Notes under the pieces: model-generated
Told to the model about the DNA's origin: nothing
What the model saw: only the letters and a program-made list of their open reading frames with translations
Databases searched by the model: none
In this document: positions 34,653 to 44,279 of the stretch, one piece after another
How positions within the stretch are numbered: position 1 is the first letter of the stretch
Layout of the letters: each line of letters opens with the position of its first letter
Program-made: the position numbers and the translations under genes
DNA from: an uncultured Christensenellaceae bacterium
GTDB taxonomy: Bacteria; Bacillota; Clostridia; Christensenellales; CAG-314
Assembly: GCA_910586625.1 (NCBI GenBank)
Contig: CAJUIZ010000003.1
Coordinates: forward strand, 62,001 to 126,000
DNA: 64,000 nt
Reading direction: 5' to 3'

Positions 34653-37600
34653 TTACAAAGCCTTGACAGCGTCGCCGATTACCTTTGCGGTAAACTGCGC
34701 GCCTTCAACGGACAAATGCACGCCGTCGCCGCGGAAGAAACCGTTATATCCGCCTTCGGCAGCCGTCATTTCCGCATTAAGGTCTACAAGCGTAAGACCC
34801 AAATCCTGCGCTACCGAGCGCTGAATGGCGTTTACGTTATTTTTGATTACGTCGTTGGGAATGCCGAACTGGTTATTATCCAACGTGGGCGCGGACGTAA
34901 CCAACAAAATCTTGGCATTCGGGCAAGCCGCTTGATACGCGGCAATAAGCGCGCGCAACTCGGTTTCGTAAGTTACGGAAGCGTTAGCCCAGCCGTTGGC
35001 GTCGTTTGCGCCGAGCATTATTACAATTACGTCCGGAGCGAAATTGACGCTGTCGGTGTACTGCTGCTGATTGGCGTACTTCAACGACGAACCGCCGAAG
35101 CCCGTAACGGACGCGCCGTTAAGACCGAAATTACCAACGTTGTAGCCGCCGCCAAGCTGCTCGGCAAGGTAGACGGGGTAGGATTCGTTATGCCAGCTGT
35201 GACCGTAGGTTATGCTGTCGCCCACCGCCGCAATCTTGATTGCGTTGGGGTCGGCAAGCTCCGCCGCGGGGCGTATGGCTATTTGCGGAGCCCAAGACTT
35301 CAAAGCAAAATACTTACCCGCTTCGGAATCGATAGGCGCATTGTCTTCGATAGTGCCGTTGATAACGGAATTGCCGCTGAGCGCAACCTTTTGTCCGTTG
35401 ATATAAACGTTAATTAACGTTTTTACAACGTTATCGCCTTCGTAAACGTCCAACATTACTATATCGAAGCGCGTAAACGCACCGGCGGTAAATCTCGGAA
35501 GCGAAGCAAGCGCAGTGCCGTCTTCGCGGGAGATAGTCATAGGATCGCTGTAACCGTTAAGGACATATTTACTGCCTGTTACAGACTTATCGTTCGTTGT
35601 AGAGCGGAACCATATTTCGAAGCCGAAATCTCCGCTCGCGTTGACCCACAGTTCGAAGGAAATATGCGAAGTCTTACCGATTTCCTGATATACGTTGCCC
35701 CATTGAAGAATCATCGAATTGGTGGAACCGTCAAGCCAAGGTCTGTCGTTTCCGTCGCCTACTATATCCAACCAGCTCGCCGCGTCCAAAAAGGAAGCGT
35801 AATTGTTGGTTTTGGTTGTCGCAGAGTCTTCAAGCGCAACTTCGAATTGCAATTCGAACGCGCGGACACCGTCGGACAATACTTCTACCGTAACGGCAGT
35901 CGTCCCCGTAAAACCGCAGGCTGTAACGGTCAAAATACCGTCGGAAACCGCAGCAGCCGCAATCGATTGGTTTGCAACCGTTACGTTGTAGGTAACCGTT
36001 GTGCCGTTGGCGTTTACGTATTGGGATAAATCTACCGTCTTGCTGTCGTCAGCGCAATAGTTGAGCGTGATATCGTCGATATCGCCGAGCTTGATAGCCG
36101 TGGGAACGTCCTTGCCTACACGGACGATACCCAAGGTATTGTAGGTGGTATTCGTAGTATTGCGGATAAAGTAGTAGTCGCTGCTGTCGCCTGCTACGTT
36201 GATTGCCTTGAACAATCTATCCGCAAGCCAACGGGAGTTGATATCCGCATATTTAGTTCCTGTATTTGTCGGAGTTAAATCCGTACCATTATGCAAGCGG
36301 ATATAGTAATGTCTGCTTGCCGCGCCGTTTGCAGCACCGGCTTCTTCGGAGGATTCCAGCTCGGAAATATCTACTTCGAATCTGAAAGCTCCTTCCGTTG
36401 CGGATTTATTGGCAACAATTAGTTTTTGCTTGCCTGTGCCGTCAGCCGTTTCGTCAAGTAACAAATAGAGCGTTCCGTCGTAGGCGGCGGTTGTAGTACC
36501 CGCTATAACCAAAGTCGCCTTACCGTCTATTACCGTGATATTTACTTCGTTGAGAACATATTTATCCTGTCTGTAATACACGGCGACACAATTGTTGTTA
36601 GTTCCGAGATAGAAACAGCTTGCATCCGTCCAGTAAACCTGAGTCATATCCATTTCCGCAGGAGCAACGTTAACGGTGCTTGCGGTTACGTCGTTGACCT
36701 TGTATCTCAAATTAAACGGCGTATTTGTTTTGTTATATCCTTGAAGCGTTGCAAGCGGAAGTCTTGCGGTAAAGCTGCTACCGTCTATCACTGCTTCGAC
36801 GTAATTGTCCGCGCTTGCCGCTACGTTGGTATTTATTAGATATACATACAGGTTACGTACGTTACGCACAGTTCCGCTTAGTACGAAATAGCCGTTGTCG
36901 AACGCTATCGAAGTTGCGGTGACGGTATAAGAACTGTCGTATTCCTTGACTTCTATACTGAACGTTTTAACCAAGCCGCCCTTATCGTTCCAAGACTTTA
37001 CCGTAACGGACTTGTCCGTTGCGTAAAATACGTCGTCCGTCTTGATTGCAACGCCGCTTGCGTTAACCGCTTCTTCGTAGGATACGGCGTAGTATTCGCC
37101 GTCCGTAAAGTACATGCGGATATTGTACCAACCGCCTATGGGGCAGGTTGCAAGGTCGAAAGTAACGGTAAATTCGCCGTTAGCGCCCACTGTAATATTT
37201 TCGTAATGGTTGTATTTGCTGTCGTCTTTCGGATCGGCGCCTACGTAAAAACGTATGCCGTTATCGTTAGTAGTGCCTTCGATTGTAAGGTTGATTTTGC
37301 CGTCCTGCTCTGCTACCGTAACGGAATTAAGCGTCGCGGTGTTTTCCGAAACCGTCTGCGTGGTATACACTATCGCTACGTTTCCGCCCCAACCCGTAAA
37401 CTTATAGACACGGTCTTCGAATTGATGAACAATGCTCTCGTCGTGATTGTACTTGACGTTTTGTTTGTCGCCGCCGTTTATAGACGACCACAGGTAGTAC
37501 CATTCGTTATCGGCAAGCGTAAGCTGTTCAAGCCCTATTTGCGCCGTAAACGTTCCGTCGGTAAGTGTTACGTCTGCAAAGTATGCGTCGATATTTTCCT

Positions 37601-40334
37601 TGGTATTGTACAAATATAAGCGTAACGTTTCCACCGCGTCGTTTGCCGTACCGGTTATTACAAGATAGCCTTCGTTAAACTCCAAACGAGTAACTTCTAT
37701 CAACGGAGCAAGCGGATTATATTCCGCAACGGTAAAGCTCAACGTTCCCGTGCCGCTGTCCGTCCAGGAAACGATAGTTATGGTTTTGTCTGCCGTATTG
37801 AAGCTTGCGCCGGCTGTCGCGGGCTGTCCGTCGACAGTAGTAGCCGCAAGCGGTACTACGAAGTAGGAAGTTGTAGTTCCGAAATACAAACGTACGTTTA
37901 CGTAGTCAGTAGCTATATCCGCGCCTGCAAACAATTTGTCAAGGTCGTAGGTCACTGTAAACGCGCCGTCCGTTATTACTACGTCTACGTATTCTCTCCA
38001 AACGTCGCCTGCGGGATTAACCCCCAAATACAGCCTGAGAGCGTCGGCGTTAGTAGTGCCCGTTAACGTAAGCTTCACTCCGTCCGTGGTGGTAATTGCG
38101 CTGCTCGTCAAGTTAACGTAGTTGTTATCTTCTATTTTGAGATTAAAACGGTTGCTCCACGACACCACCGTCGCTTTGCGCGTAGCTGTTGCAACAACGT
38201 CGCCCTGCGCGTGATCCGTATCGTCGAGAGTAACGACGTACGCAAAGCTCTCGGTCAAATAAATACGTATAATGTACCACTCGTTAGAAGTTAAGTCGTC
38301 TATTCGCATAGATACGCTGAACGTTCCGTCGGGGTTTAGCGTTATTGCTTGGTAACGTTCGTGTTCGTCGCTTATTTCCGCAACCAGACGGATATAGGAC
38401 GTATCTTCGAATTCGATTTTGCCCGTAACGGTTAATATAAGCTGTCCTTCGTTTACCGAAAGCGCGGCTTTGATATTTTCGATATTGTATACGGGGTCGT
38501 TATATTCTGCGTCGATAGCGTCCAAAAATTCCTTGGTTAAGGCTTCGTCGCCTTCCGCAATTACCTTGGACAGTACTTCTACAAACATTGCGTAGCCGCG
38601 CGTTCCCGGGTGTACTCCGTCGCCGAACAGCAGGGACTTGTTTTGCGTGATTTCGTACAAGTCCACAAGCTCCATATCGCGTTCCGCGGCAATTTCTCTT
38701 TGAACGGGCGCTACGATATCGCGAATGTTGTCGTTGCTTATATCGTAAATGCTCGAATACGCGTACGGAACGGTACAAATAATTATACGCATATCCGAAT
38801 TAACCGCAAGAAGTTCATCAAGCAGGTGGTTATACGCCGCCGCAAAGTTCTCCTTAGTGGTAGCCGGATCGTTGGACGACTTAGAGTCGTTTGTACCCAT
38901 ATTGATAATAGCAATATCGGGCACTATTGCCTGTACCCCCCCCCATTGCTTGTTCTGCAACCAAGGCACGGGTTCGCCGTTAGCGTCGACGCCTGTATCC
39001 GTGCGTACCGTCCGTCCGCTCTTGCCGAAGTTGACAACGTTGTACGCGCCGCCGAGCTTGTTTTGAAGCTGCGCGGGATAGCTTTCCGTATAAAAGTTGC
39101 TTGCGCCTGCGCCTTCGGTTATGGAAGCACCTATCGCCGCAATAATGGGCACGTCTTTTACGTCGGCATTTGCAACCGGCTTAATTTGGAAGAAATCGCA
39201 AGCGTCCCACACCTTTGCCACAAGCCAAGTACCCGTCTTGAAGCTGCCCACTTGGGTATGCTTGAGAACGTTGTCGGCAACTGTTATTTGCGTTGTATTC
39301 TCGCCTGCGGCAAGCGTCGCGCGCTCGCCGTTGACGTACAGCTTGATAGAGCAAACCGTACGCTCTGTCGCCGCGTCGACGGCTTCTTCGAATTCGATAT
39401 CTATGCGATTCCACTTGCCCAATTCAAACGTGGACGTTACGCGCGCGGCAGACTTGTCGCCCGCGGTAGACACCGAAATACGCAGCTCGCCGTATTCGTA
39501 CGACAAGCGGTAACTGTTGTTATTGGCGTTGTCCTTTCCGTTAGAATTGAACCACAGCTTGAAATCGTGCGTAGACTTGATCATAAAGGAAGCATTGGTA
39601 AGCTTCTCGCCGATGTTGACGGCTTGGTTTGCGCGGTGGAACTTGACGGAACCGTCGTTCAAAGCATAAACTATATCGCCGCCGTCGTTAGACGCGCCGT
39701 TGTTGTTGGTCATATACTCCCAATTGGAAGCGTCGTATACCTTGGCGTTCAATTCCGCAAGAGTAGGTTTGTCGTCGGGCTGTCCGCCAGTCCATTGCGC
39801 GGTTAACGTTACGTCTCTGGCGGGCATAGAGAAAGTATCGCCCTGACGGTAAGTTTTAGACCCGTCGCTCCAACCTGCAAATTCGTGATTCGCCAAAGTA
39901 AACGTATTGGCGGCTACCGTCACGTTATCGCCCGTCTTGTAGCTCTTTGTTTCGGGAGCCGTTCCCGTTGCGGAAGAGTTGCCCTTTTCGTAGCGTACCG
40001 AATAAGTATCGGCGGCAGACGTACTTCTCCACTGCGCGGTTAGCGTTACGTCGTGATCAGGCATAACAAAAGTATCTCCCTTTTTGTAAATATTGGAGCC
40101 GTCGCTCCAGCCCGTAAATTCGTGACCGTCGAGTTGGAACGTTACGTCCGCAACCGTGACCGTATCTCCGACCTTATATTCCTGCGCTTGGGGAGCTTCT
40201 CCCGTAGCCGAGCCGTTGCCCTTGTCGTAATATACCGAGTAAGTCTGCTGCTTGCACGCGGTTAAAATAAGCGTTGAGCTTATAGCCAAACAAACAGCCA
40301 GACACAGCAAAACAATTCGTCTGTTCCGTGACAT
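34653..40334 (-). CDS. Giant surface lipoprotein with two SGNH esterase domains
   Basis: 1,893 residues. Order: lipobox LTAC (Cys27); two InlB-type B-repeats (about 32-102 and 111-181, each ending DVTLTAQW); a LamG-like sandwich (about 195-390); SGNH domain 1 (about 396-595) with Ser404 in GASITEG, Asn482 in GTNDS and Asp572/His575 in GDGVHPG; six beta modules of about 110-140 residues (about 610-1430); an Ig-like domain; a second LamG-like domain; and SGNH domain 2 (1699-1893) with Ser1707 in GDSITYG, Asn1777 in GAND and Asp1870/His1873. SGNH enzymes of this kind often remove acetyl groups from polysaccharides. AAAGGGGG precedes the ATG. It is monocistronic under the same operator as the ABC/GH30 operon. 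A nine-G coding run lies at residues 464-467. Confidence 0.88.
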   Translation of the reverse strand: MSRNRRIVLLCLAVCLAISSTLILTACKQQTYSVYYDKGNGSATGEAPQAQEYKVGDTVTVADVTFQLDGHEFTGWSDGSNIYKKGDTFVMPDHDVTLTAQWRSTSAADTYSVRYEKGNSSATGTAPETKSYKTGDNVTVAANTFTLANHEFAGWSDGSKTYRQGDTFSMPARDVTLTAQWTGGQPDDKPTLAELNAKVYDASNWEYMTNNNGASNDGGDIVYALNDGSVKFHRANQAVNIGEKLTNASFMIKSTHDFKLWFNSNGKDNANNNSYRLSYEYGELRISVSTAGDKSAARVTSTFELGKWNRIDIEFEEAVDAATERTVCSIKLYVNGERATLAAGENTTQITVADNVLKHTQVGSFKTGTWLVAKVWDACDFFQIKPVANADVKDVPIIAAIGASITEGAGASNFYTESYPAQLQNKLGGAYNVVNFGKSGRTVRTDTGVDANGEPVPWLQNKQWGGVQAIVPDIAIINMGTNDSKSSNDPATTKENFAAAYNHLLDELLAVNSDMRIIICTVPYAYSSIYDISNDNIRDIVAPVQREIAAERDMELVDLYEITQNKSLLFGDGVHPGTRGYAMFVEVLSKVIAEGDEALTKEFLDAIDAEYNDPVYNIENIKAALSVNEGQLILTVTGKIEFEDTSYIRLVAEISDEHERYQAITLNPDGTFSVSMRIDDLTSNEWYIIRIYLTESFAYVVTLDDTDHAQGDVVATATRKATVVSWSNRFNLKIEDNNYVNLTSSAITTTDGVKLTLTGTTNADALRLYLGVNPAGDVWREYVDVVITDGAFTVTYDLDKLFAGADIATDYVNVRLYFGTTTSYFVVPLAATTVDGQPATAGASFNTADKTITIVSWTDSGTGTLSFTVAEYNPLAPLIEVTRLEFNEGYLVITGTANDAVETLRLYLYNTKENIDAYFADVTLTDGTFTAQIGLEQLTLADNEWYYLWSSINGGDKQNVKYNHDESIVHQFEDRVYKFTGWGGNVAIVYTTQTVSENTATLNSVTVAEQDGKINLTIEGTTNDNGIRFYVGADPKDDSKYNHYENITVGANGEFTVTFDLATCPIGGWYNIRMYFTDGEYYAVSYEEAVNASGVAIKTDDVFYATDKSVTVKSWNDKGGLVKTFSIEVKEYDSSYTVTATSIAFDNGYFVLSGTVRNVRNLYVYLINTNVAASADNYVEAVIDGSSFTARLPLATLQGYNKTNTPFNLRYKVNDVTASTVNVAPAEMDMTQVYWTDASCFYLGTNNNCVAVYYRQDKYVLNEVNITVIDGKATLVIAGTTTAAYDGTLYLLLDETADGTGKQKLIVANKSATEGAFRFEVDISELESSEEAGAANGAASRHYYIRLHNGTDLTPTNTGTKYADINSRWLADRLFKAINVAGDSSDYYFIRNTTNTTYNTLGIVRVGKDVPTAIKLGDIDDITLNYCADDSKTVDLSQYVNANGTTVTYNVTVANQSIAAAAVSDGILTVTACGFTGTTAVTVEVLSDGVRAFELQFEVALEDSATTKTNNYASFLDAASWLDIVGDGNDRPWLDGSTNSMILQWGNVYQEIGKTSHISFELWVNASGDFGFEIWFRSTTNDKSVTGSKYVLNGYSDPMTISREDGTALASLPRFTAGAFTRFDIVMLDVYEGDNVVKTLINVYINGQKVALSGNSVINGTIEDNAPIDSEAGKYFALKSWAPQIAIRPAAELADPNAIKIAAVGDSITYGHSWHNESYPVYLAEQLGGGYNVGNFGLNGASVTGFGGSSLKYANQQQYTDSVNFAPDVIVIMLGANDANGWANASVTYETELRALIAAYQAACPNAKILLVTSAPTLDNNQFGIPNDVIKNNVNAIQRSVAQDLGLTLVDLNAEMTAAEGGYNGFFRGDGVHLSVEGAQFTAKVIGDAVKAL

Positions 40335-40373
40335 TTTGCTTTGTTTCCCCCTTTATAATGGTAATCAAATTAG

Positions 40374-40387
40374 TGTTAACGCTAACA
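40374..40387. promoter_or_regulatory. LacI-family operator 1 of the giant lipoprotein gene
   Basis: TGTTAACGCTAACA, a near-perfect palindrome, in the untranslated leader 29 bases from operator 2, so close to three helical turns. Confidence 0.7.
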
Positions 40388-40402
40388 TTTTTGTGTACTT
40401 CT

Positions 40403-40416
40403 TGTTAACGTTATCA
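40403..40416. promoter_or_regulatory. LacI-family operator 2 of the giant lipoprotein gene
   Basis: TGTTAACGTTATCA, identical to the site at 33411. It overlaps the expected transcription start. Confidence 0.7.
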
Positions 40417-40418
40417 TA

Positions 40419-40447
40419 ATTCTAACACGGCAAATACCGCTTGTCAA
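40419..40447 (-). promoter_or_regulatory. Promoter of the giant lipoprotein gene
   Basis: Minus-strand TTGACA (40442-40447) and TAGAAT (40419-40424), spacer 17 bases, directly upstream of operator 2. Confidence 0.8.
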
Positions 40448-40583
40448 TAGGGACTTTGAATATTTTTTACAGATATTTACCTATATAAGTCAATTCTATC
40501 GCTAAAAAGCTGCTTTTTACGCACTGTAACATTCGCCGACGGTTGCCGACACGTCGGCGATAAATTTAATTGCAATCAAGTAA

Positions 40584-41378
40584 TTATTCGACTCGATTTC
40601 CGAAAAAATCCTGCAAGACGGAATTGAATCTGTCGGGATTATCCATATTGGCGCAATGCCCCGCGCCCTGTATTACGGCAAGACTGCACTGCTCCTTGTT
40701 TGCCCATTTGCGTGCGATTGTCAACGCCATAGGGATATCGTGTTCGCCGCAGCCTACAAGCAACGGATATTTCCGCGGCTTGGACGGGAACTTGTTGATT
40801 AGCTTGTTAAGACCTGCCAAGTACCTGAAAGAGCGTTTGGGGAAACGTGCGTTCATATCGTAAAACTCCTGCTGCGCCTGCGGCGTATATGCGGAAATTT
40901 TTTTGTTGGATTGGGCAAACCATTTGACGGAAACAAGCGCCTTGAACATCATACCCATTTGCCCCTTAGAATTGGCGCGCTGCGCTTTCGTATCGAAATT
41001 GTTAATATCGTATCCGCCGAAGCACGCAAGCGACAATACCTTGTCTTCATAGCGGTTGGCAAAATCCTGTATTAAAACCGCGCCAAGCGAAACTCCGACA
41101 AGGAGGGCGGCGGCAATACCGTGCTTTTGAAAAATACCGTTTAGCCAATATGCCGTCTTTTCAATACCGTCGCCCTTACGCGCGGCAAGCGAACCGCCGT
41201 GTCCGATAACGTCCATTGCAATGATATTGTACTTTCCCGCAAAATACTCGAATTGCCTCTTGTACATACCGCTATCGGCAAAAGCGGCGTGCACAAAAAC
41301 TATCCAATCGCTGCCGCCGCCTGCGGTCGTATCGGTATAATAGGTTATAGGCGAATTATCCAAATACAGTTTATTCAT
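40584..41378 (-). CDS. Alpha/beta hydrolase
   Basis: A 264-residue cytoplasmic serine hydrolase. The oxyanion region is VFVHAAFADSGMY, the nucleophile Ser is in GVSLGA, an acid lies in the CGEHDIP segment, and the His in GAGHCANMD. These fit the C-C hydrolase / esterase group of the alpha/beta fold. I use the ATG at 41378 (MNKLYLD); a TTG four codons upstream is possible but is too close to the AAAGGAG site. It overlaps the PadR gene by eight bases and is probably its partner; the substrate is unknown. Confidence 0.8.
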   Translation of the reverse strand: MNKLYLDNSPITYYTDTTAGGGSDWIVFVHAAFADSGMYKRQFEYFAGKYNIIAMDVIGHGGSLAARKGDGIEKTAYWLNGIFQKHGIAAALLVGVSLGAVLIQDFANRYEDKVLSLACFGGYDINNFDTKAQRANSKGQMGMMFKALVSVKWFAQSNKKISAYTPQAQQEFYDMNARFPKRSFRYLAGLNKLINKFPSKPRKYPLLVGCGEHDIPMALTIARKWANKEQCSLAVIQGAGHCANMDNPDRFNSVLQDFFGNRVE

Positions 41379-41907
41379 TACTATTGCCAAGCTCCTTTAA
41401 CAGTTTAGTATACCAGTCTATATTGAATCTTACGAAATCGCGCCCGTACTTGGCGGATTGCAGCTGAAAAAACAGCAATTCGCCGTCTTTGTCCCGACGT
41501 ATAAGATCATCGCCTTCTCGGCAGATTATATCTAATTTATTATACGTATTTTCCAATTCTTCAATGTAGCCTTGAATAACGGATGCTCTGTTGCACGGTT
41601 CTGCAAAGCTCATAAAGTATACCTTGGCAAGCTCGGGATTCTTGACGGAACAGTTAATAGGACTGTTAATCCAGCTGTCGAAATGCGCCCTGCCCTGCTC
41701 CGTAACGGCATAAAGCTTGGTTGCGCGACCTTGTTCGCTTGCGGATTCCACGACGATATAGCGTTGCTCTAACAGTTTTTTTATTGCAAACTGTATGCTG
41801 CCCGTGCTGCAGCTGTACATAAGATTTAAGCCCTGCTCTATACGCTTGCGTAATTGGTAAATAGAACGCGGTTTAAGCAACAGCAAACCCAATATTATGT
41901 TTTCCAT
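41371..41907 (-). CDS. PadR family transcriptional regulator
   Basis: A 178-residue protein with an N-terminal winged helix (IILGLLLLKPRSIYQLRKRIEQ...RATKLYAVTEQGR) and a C-terminal helical dimerisation domain (Vir_act_alpha_C type). PadR regulators usually repress themselves and an adjacent gene in response to a small molecule. Here a 19-base palindrome lies 22 bases before the start, and the downstream gene is the overlapping alpha/beta hydrolase, the presumed target. Confidence 0.85.
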   Translation of the reverse strand: MENIILGLLLLKPRSIYQLRKRIEQGLNLMYSCSTGSIQFAIKKLLEQRYIVVESASEQGRATKLYAVTEQGRAHFDSWINSPINCSVKNPELAKVYFMSFAEPCNRASVIQGYIEELENTYNKLDIICREGDDLIRRDKDGELLFFQLQSAKYGRDFVRFNIDWYTKLLKELGNSNE

Positions 41908-41928
41908 TAAACTGCTCCCCTTACGTCG

Positions 41929-41947
41929 ATATTACTAATAGTAATAT
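41929..41947. promoter_or_regulatory. Perfect palindrome, candidate PadR operator
   Basis: ATATTACTAATAGTAATAT, arms of nine bases around a central A, 22 bases upstream of the PadR start codon. Confidence 0.6.
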
Positions 41948-42123
41948 TGCTTTGTAAAAAAGTCAAGCATTCTATATTAAAAAGCGTACGCAATAAAATG
42001 CGTACGCTTTGTGAAATTCGTTTATAAAGCAAGTGCATAACAGGTTACCGGAAAGCCGAACAAAACACGTTTCTTACTCTGATTGCAGGTTAAGACGCGT
42101 ATACCGACATTCGGGTAAAAACG

Positions 42124-42708
42124 TTACCTGCCGCGCTTGTCCAAATCCAACAACAGTTTAAGTCCCATAACGATGAAGGGCACTGCCGCCGCTTGCAACA
42201 CGACTCCTACAAGTCCGATTTGAATCTGCGACCAAACGGTTGCAGGCGTAAACGGCGTAACGGATTGGAATACGACCGCAAGCAGCATAAACACCGCGCG
42301 CCCCGCAACCTGCGCAAGCAATACCGCGGGGAAAGCCGTCCAAACGTTTGCGGCAATCTTTTGGGAAAACAATCCCGAAACAACGGCGAATACGGCAAGC
42401 TCGGCTATCATAAAGGGCAGACGCGCGGCTATAGGCATAGGATTGCCGAAAGCAAGCGTTATAAGGAAGCTGACAACGGGCGACAGTACGCCTATACCAA
42501 GCCCCCACCACGTTCCGAGAATACAGCCGCCGATTAAAACAGGCAAATACATTGGCAGCAATTGCATTCCGCCTTGTTGACCGAGCGCAGCGTGAATCAG
42601 CTGCGGCAACGCAACTGCCAAAGCGATAAGTCCCGCCGAAATAAGACTTTTGACCGTAATTTTTATTTTCAGCGAATAATTTTTTCTTGTCAATACGCTT
42701 TCGACCAT
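42124..42708 (-). CDS. ECF transporter S component
   Basis: A 194-residue membrane protein with about six hydrophobic segments after a Lys/Arg-rich start. The segment PMYLPVLIGGCILGTWWGLGIGVLSPVVSF is typical of the general ECF substrate-binding family (Pfam ECF_trnsprt). S components bind a vitamin or cofactor precursor and pair with shared EcfA/EcfT subunits, which are not in this window. The substrate cannot be assigned from the sequence; no riboswitch I can name precedes it, though the leader is about 90 bases. AAGGAG precedes the ATG. Confidence 0.75.
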   Translation of the reverse strand: MVESVLTRKNYSLKIKITVKSLISAGLIALAVALPQLIHAALGQQGGMQLLPMYLPVLIGGCILGTWWGLGIGVLSPVVSFLITLAFGNPMPIAARLPFMIAELAVFAVVSGLFSQKIAANVWTAFPAVLLAQVAGRAVFMLLAVVFQSVTPFTPATVWSQIQIGLVGVVLQAAAVPFIVMGLKLLLDLDKRGR

Positions 42709-43090
42709 AGCGAACTCCTTACGCGGACGACAAACGCCGTTATTAACGCCTATTAGAAGCGTAATTCAGCAGTAAAACCGCCGCAAAAATAATTATTTTA
42801 TATTTTACAACAATCGATAAAAATTTTCAACTGATTTTTATCGTGATTTTTAAGCGGCAGCTATTGCAAATCCCCGACGGCGCAGACTCGGCTTGCTGCT
42901 AACAAGCGATTGCTTTGTTTGCATTTTTGCAGAAAACACCGCGCTATTTACAAATAGTAATTGATTTAACACACTTATTTTGATATAATGATTTAGTAGC
43001 TGTCTAAACAACAGACACGCGGTTTTACGCTATAACACGGCGCGATTGCCGAGAATACAGCATCAACCTAACCGCACAAGGAGTATAATT
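42709..43090. promoter_or_regulatory. Divergent intergenic region with ECF promoter
   Basis: On the minus strand TTGAAA (42825-42830) and TAAAAT (42802-42807), spacer 17 bases, would drive the ECF gene and give a leader of about 90 bases; part of that leader (GCGGCGG...GTCCGC) could fold, but I see no known riboswitch. The rightward half, before the glycosyltransferase, has TATAAT near 42983 and nothing else of note. Confidence 0.5.
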
Positions 43091-44263
43091 ATGAAAATTG
43101 CGTTATTTACCGATAGTTTTCTTCCGGGAGTAGGCGGTACGGAAAGAGCCGTATTGGGACTGGCTAACGCTTACTTAAAGTTGGGCGAAGAAGTCGCGGT
43201 ATTCTGCCCCGATTTCAACCGTCACGACGATTCGGAATTCGCATTTCCCGTATTCCGCTGCAAAAGCATTAAACTGTCGCCTAACGACGTTTGCGCGTTC
43301 CCGTCGCTGTCGGGCAAATTCAAAAAGAAATTAAAGGATTTTAACCCCGATATAATTCATTGTCATACGGTGTCGCCGATGGCGGCATATGCGTTAAAGT
43401 ACGCAAACAACAGTAAAAACAAACATCTGCCATCTCCCCGACGCGTAATAATGACGGTGCATACTAAGTTCAAAACCGCATGGGAATGCAGCGTGCCGTC
43501 GAAAGCGATTGTGCGCGCTATGGTAAAAGACTTGCGCAAAAAACTGTATAAGGCGGACAAAGTATGCGTCGTATCTCGCGATATGATTGCGGAATTGAAC
43601 AGCTACGGATACGACGGAGAAGCCGCCGTTATTCGTAACGGCGCAATGTTTGACAAGGTTGACGACATTGAAAAAGCAAAGCGGCTTGCAACCGAAAAAT
43701 ACGATTTGCAAAACGCAGAAAACGTATTGCTGTTTGTAGGAAGAATATTTAGGTACAAAAATCTGCAATTTATTTTTGACGCGTTGAAGTTAGTCAAGGA
43801 AAAAGTCCCGAACTTCAAAATATTGTTAACGGGTAAAGGCGACGACGAAGAATACTTCAAAAGCTATGCCGAAAAACTGGGATTATCCGCCAATACGGTA
43901 TTTACGGGCGAGATTACGGACAAGGCGATGCTTTCGTCAATTTACAGCGTAGGAGAGCTATTTGTATTTCCGTCTTTATTCGATAACGATCCTTTAACCG
44001 TCGTAGAAGCCGCATCGCGCAGAGTGCCCGCTATAACCATAAAGAACACGGGCAGCAGCGAAAGAATAACCGACGGCGTAAACGGATTTATTTCGGATAA
44101 TAACGTCGAAGCGTTTGCAGACAAAATTGTATATTTGCTTAACCACAAAGACGAATTGAAACAAGCCGGCATAAACGCCGAAAAAAGCATACCCAAGGAC
44201 TGGACGCAAACGGCGCAGGAGTATTTGGAAATTTACAAACAAGTATTGCAAAATAAAAAATAA
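43091..44263 (+). CDS. Glycosyltransferase family 4
   Basis: A 390-residue GT-B enzyme. The N-terminal domain has the glycine loop (FLPGVGGTERAVLGLANAY). The C-terminal donor domain has FVGRIFRYKNLQFIFDAL, GKGDDEEYFKSYAEKLGL and the EX7E-type FPSLFDNDPLTVVEAASRR. These suit lipid- or polymer-directed glucosyl/mannosyltransferases such as those making glycolipids or teichuronic-type polymers. The ATG at 43091 with AAGGAG ahead replaces a longer frame. The next gene starts 16 bases downstream, so they form an operon. Confidence 0.85.
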   Translation: MKIALFTDSFLPGVGGTERAVLGLANAYLKLGEEVAVFCPDFNRHDDSEFAFPVFRCKSIKLSPNDVCAFPSLSGKFKKKLKDFNPDIIHCHTVSPMAAYALKYANNSKNKHLPSPRRVIMTVHTKFKTAWECSVPSKAIVRAMVKDLRKKLYKADKVCVVSRDMIAELNSYGYDGEAAVIRNGAMFDKVDDIEKAKRLATEKYDLQNAENVLLFVGRIFRYKNLQFIFDALKLVKEKVPNFKILLTGKGDDEEYFKSYAEKLGLSANTVFTGEITDKAMLSSIYSVGELFVFPSLFDNDPLTVVEAASRRVPAITIKNTGSSERITDGVNGFISDNNVEAFADKIVYLLNHKDELKQAGINAEKSIPKDWTQTAQEYLEIYKQVLQNKK

Positions 44264-44279
44264 AAACGGGAGAACTCTT

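Noticed and set aside
38610..39806. Long rightward open frame opposite the giant esterase gene
   Set aside because: It is the antisense shadow of a gene with clear domains; no ribosome site, no recognisable fold, and its composition mirrors the real frame.
42709..42830. Cobalamin or other known riboswitch before the ECF gene
   Set aside because: No known conserved box could be found in the leader; only weak pairing is visible.
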